Source: Deltaproteobacteria bacterium
GTDB taxonomy: Bacteria > Desulfobacterota > Syntrophia > Syntrophales > UBA2185
Assembly: GCA_026388545.1 (NCBI GenBank)
Contig: JAPLJS010000053.1
Coordinates: 1-64,000, forward strand
DNA length: 64,000 nt
Direction: 5' to 3'
Made by a program: the position numbers and the translations under genes. Positions within the stretch are counted from its first letter, which is position 1, and every line of letters begins with the position of its first letter. This document shows positions 61,840 through 64,000 of the stretch, in pieces. The notes beneath the pieces are model-generated. The model saw nothing but the letters and a program-made list of their open reading frames with translations. It did not search any database and had not been told where the DNA came from.

Positions 61840-62319
61840 ATGAAGCCGAGACCGTTCAGACCAGAAAAATCGGGAAATGATGCCCGTTATGTCCGGGATA
61901 ACGAGACCGGTCTTGTCTGGCATCAATGCCAAATGCGGACGCTGTACGCAGATACGGATCGTTCGGCGGTAGTTTATCATGCCAATTATCTTCGTTACTT
62001 CGAATTCGGTCGCACCTCGCTGATGCGTGATGCGGCATATCCATACCGGGAAATAGAAGAGAGCGGATATTTTTACCCCATTATCGAACTGGGAATACAG
62101 TTCCACGGGCCTCTCTATTATGACGATCCCATGTTTATTTATACCCGTCCGACTGAGCTTGAGCGGGTGAAGCTCCGTTTCGATTATGTAATCACCCATT
62201 GTGAAACCGGGGGGATTATCTGCACGGGATTTACAAAGCATTGCGCCCTTAATTCATCGGGAAAGCCCGTGGCTGTTGATCCGAAGACGGCACATCTTTG
62301 GAAAACATTCCCTCAATGA
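61840..62319 (+). CDS. Acyl thioesterase, hotdog (4HBT/YbgC type)
   Basis: A 159-residue 4HBT-type thioesterase. The signature WHQCQMRTLYADTDRSAVVYHANYLRYFEFGRTSLMRD is typical of the YbgC branch, with the catalytic Asp in YADTD. It begins one base after the KAS stop, with AGGGGAG upstream. Together with the thioesterase at 33681 it gives the locus two hydrolases, which may act on different intermediates. Confidence 0.9.
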   Translation: MKPRPFRPEKSGNDARYVRDNETGLVWHQCQMRTLYADTDRSAVVYHANYLRYFEFGRTSLMRDAAYPYREIEESGYFYPIIELGIQFHGPLYYDDPMFIYTRPTELERVKLRFDYVITHCETGGIICTGFTKHCALNSSGKPVAVDPKTAHLWKTFPQ

Positions 62320-62370
62320 CCGGCTTTTATACAGCAGAAATTCAATATTTTTGAGTGCCTGGAAACACAT

Positions 62371-62655
62371 ATGACACGTGATGAGATCATAACGCAAATT
62401 CTCACCTTTTTCCGAAAGGAATTTGAGATTGAAAATCCGGGATTGGATGATAACCTCAGAGAAAAGCACGGATTTGACAGTATCGATGCCATTGAGCTGC
62501 TCCTTAAGATCGAAAAAATGCTCGATTCCGAACTGACCCAGGAGGAAAAGAAACGGGCCATGGATATCCGGACAATCAATCAGATCTGTGATTACATTGA
62601 GTCGCTGGCCAAGACAAGACCGGCATTTTCAAGCGGTGAAACCAGTATTACATAA
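62371..62655 (+). CDS. Acyl carrier protein
   Basis: A 94-residue ACP with the attachment Ser in LREKHGFDSIDAIELLLKIEKML. It opens with MTRDEIITQILTFFRKEFEIENPGLDDN and ends in a charged helix. It is the fourth ACP of the locus and sits directly before the last KAS gene. Confidence 0.93.
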   Translation: MTRDEIITQILTFFRKEFEIENPGLDDNLREKHGFDSIDAIELLLKIEKMLDSELTQEEKKRAMDIRTINQICDYIESLAKTRPAFSSGETSIT

Positions 62656-62666
62656 ACGGGAGCCTT

Positions 62667-63902
62667 ATGGAAAGAAGGGTAGTCATTACAGCGTGTTCCT
62701 CAATCACCCCTATCGGCCGCACCAAAGCGGAGATTCTTCACAGTCTGGTTAACGGAATTTCCGGTGTCAAGACTTTGCGGGAGGACGGGCTGTTGTCTCC
62801 CTACATCCACTCCAAGGTTTTTGGAACCGTTGATTACCCTGTTGAATACGATTTTAAGCGTCAATACCGGAAAACCATGGGACCTGTCGCCTATTACGCG
62901 TGTCAGGTGGCAAAGGAAGTGATCGAGAGTGCCGGTCTGGATCAGTCCTTTGTCACATCCGGCCGAATGGGCGTCGCCTTTGGTTCAACCCATGGAAGCC
63001 CCACCGTTCAGCGGGATATATACAGGACTTTCTTCGGCGCCTCAAAAACCGGATATTCTTCCATCGGCGCCGTCGATTACCTGAAATCCATGGTTCATAC
63101 CACAGCCGTCAATATCACAAAGATGTTCGGTATTACAGGCCGCGTCATTTCGTCATCCACGGCATGCACGACGAGCAGTCAATCCATCGGCTACGGTTAT
63201 GAATCAGTCAAGTTCGGGATGCAGGACGCCATGATTTGCGGCGGGGCTGACGAATATGATACGACCACCGTCGCGGTGTTCGATAATCTGCTCGCATGTT
63301 CTACGGCCTTCAATGACACACCCCATCTGACACCACGTCCCTTCGATGTAAAGAGGGACGGACTGGTCGTGGGAGAGGGAGCGGGGGCTGTCCTGCTTGA
63401 AGAGTATGAGTTTGCCAGGAAGAGGGGCGCACCGATACTCGCGGAGGTGATGGGATTTGCCTGCAACAATAACGGCGGCGACCTCATCCTGCCGAACCTG
63501 GGCGGCATCAGAGAGACTATCCGGATCGCACTGAAAGAGGCAAAGATCAATGCGGATGAGGTGGATTTCATCAGCGCCCACGCGACGGGAACCAAAATGG
63601 GTGATGTGATCGAATCACAGGCTATTTACGATGTCTATGGGAGTGTGCCCGGCGTTGTCGGGTTGAAAAGTTATATGGGGCACACCATGGGTTCGTGCGG
63701 CGCCATTGAGACGATTATTGCGATTTATCTTATGCAAGAAGGGTTTATCGCACCGACCCTGAACCTGGACGAGATCGACGAAAGGTGCGCCATGATCAAT
63801 CACATCGTGAAGCTCAGGGAATATCCGGTCCGGATCGCCACTATCCAGAATTTTGCATTCGGCGGCGTGAACACCAGTCTCATCATAAAAAAAATGCCAT
63901 AA
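62667..63902 (+). CDS. Beta-ketoacyl-ACP synthase (KAS II-like)
   Basis: A 411-residue condensing enzyme with intact active site: Cys in SSSTACTTSSQSIGYG (near 167), His in SAHATGTKMGD and KSYMGHTMGSCGAIE. It begins MERRVVITACSSITPIGRTKAEI with GGGAG upstream. It resembles the aryl polyene synthase ApeO/ApeR type in general architecture, but I cannot decide which. The operon appears to stop here at a strong hairpin. Confidence 0.92.
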   Translation: MERRVVITACSSITPIGRTKAEILHSLVNGISGVKTLREDGLLSPYIHSKVFGTVDYPVEYDFKRQYRKTMGPVAYYACQVAKEVIESAGLDQSFVTSGRMGVAFGSTHGSPTVQRDIYRTFFGASKTGYSSIGAVDYLKSMVHTTAVNITKMFGITGRVISSSTACTTSSQSIGYGYESVKFGMQDAMICGGADEYDTTTVAVFDNLLACSTAFNDTPHLTPRPFDVKRDGLVVGEGAGAVLLEEYEFARKRGAPILAEVMGFACNNNGGDLILPNLGGIRETIRIALKEAKINADEVDFISAHATGTKMGDVIESQAIYDVYGSVPGVVGLKSYMGHTMGSCGAIETIIAIYLMQEGFIAPTLNLDEIDERCAMINHIVKLREYPVRIATIQNFAFGGVNTSLIIKKMP

Positions 63903-63903
63903 A

Positions 63904-63948
63904 AATCCCCCCACCCCCCCTTTGATAAAGGGGGGCGAAGGGGGGATT
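63904..63948 (+). terminator. Long GC-rich palindrome after the last KAS gene
   Basis: AATCCCCCC (63904-63912) through CCTTTGATAAAGG to GGGGGGATT (ending 63948) forms a long, nearly perfect hairpin followed by an AT-rich tail. Similar C-tract/G-tract palindromes recur as intergenic elements in many bacteria. It probably ends the operon. Confidence 0.65.
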
Positions 63949-63980
63949 ATATAGCCGTTCAAATAATTCAAAAGTATCGT

Positions 63981-64000
63981 CATGACAATAGACAGCACAA
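63981..64000 (+). other. Possible start of the next gene
   Basis: After the hairpin an ATG opens a frame MTIDST that runs out of the window. The coding call is weak, because only seven codons are visible. Confidence 0.2.

Noticed and set aside
33583-63902. A standard aryl polyene cluster
   Set aside because: The ammonia lyase, AMP ligase, ketoreductase and LolA-like genes are not seen in the window, and four radical SAM enzymes are extra; I keep it as only a relative.

Overview
The window looks like a chromosomal stretch of a strictly anaerobic, Gram-negative Desulfobacterota/Deltaproteobacteria-type bacterium, possibly of the Syntrophales. The reasons are outer-membrane beta-barrels and lipoproteins, FeoAB, citramalate synthase, several B12-dependent radical SAM enzymes, and family-typical intergenic palindromes. 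No rRNA or other marker is present, so the taxonomy is inference.

Bases 1-31,500 are mostly housekeeping. They hold the end of polA, a hotdog thioesterase, a secreted acetolactate decarboxylase, a FeoA-FeoB fusion, a zinc protease and a small lipoprotein. Next come a tRNA-Arg/Ser/Ser cluster directly downstream of serS, murJ, yggU and yggT, a PabB-PabC fusion, proC, rng, a Sua5/YrdC gene and cimA. cimA is preceded by an isoleucine-rich leader peptide and terminator, a textbook-looking attenuator. PurQ and a PurS-PurS-PurL fusion follow, then a UspA protein, beta-barrel proteins, a secreted coiled-coil protein, a MipA/OmpV protein and a B12-binding radical SAM protein.

Bases 33,580-41,750 and 50,050-63,900 hold a large polyketide or fatty-acid-like locus, all on the plus strand. 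It contains four acyl carrier proteins, a KAS III, a KAS fused to a chain-length-factor-like domain, three further KAS enzymes, a FabZ-like dehydratase and two hotdog thioesterases. It also holds a GT2 glycosyltransferase, an LpxL-type acyltransferase, an MMPL exporter fused to a methyltransferase, a CrtI-like oxidoreductase, two B12-binding radical SAM enzymes, two paralogous radical SAM enzymes with a C-terminal cysteine cluster, and a NodB-type deacetylase. A strong sigma70-like promoter with a 5' hairpin precedes it. It resembles aryl polyene loci in its KAS/CLF/ACP/MMPL core. It differs by its many radical SAM enzymes and by the lack, in this window, of an ammonia lyase, an AMP ligase and a ketoreductase. 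It is the best candidate for an undescribed lipid or polyene system.

Bases 41,750-50,030 form an accessory segment between the two halves. It carries a tandem-TPR protein, a Fic protein with a palindromic promoter, a deleted restriction-enzyme gene, a nucleotidyltransferase pair, Phd-RelE, and VapB with a truncated VapC. Several REP/MITE-like palindromes also lie here. It looks like a hotspot that expanded inside the biosynthetic locus.
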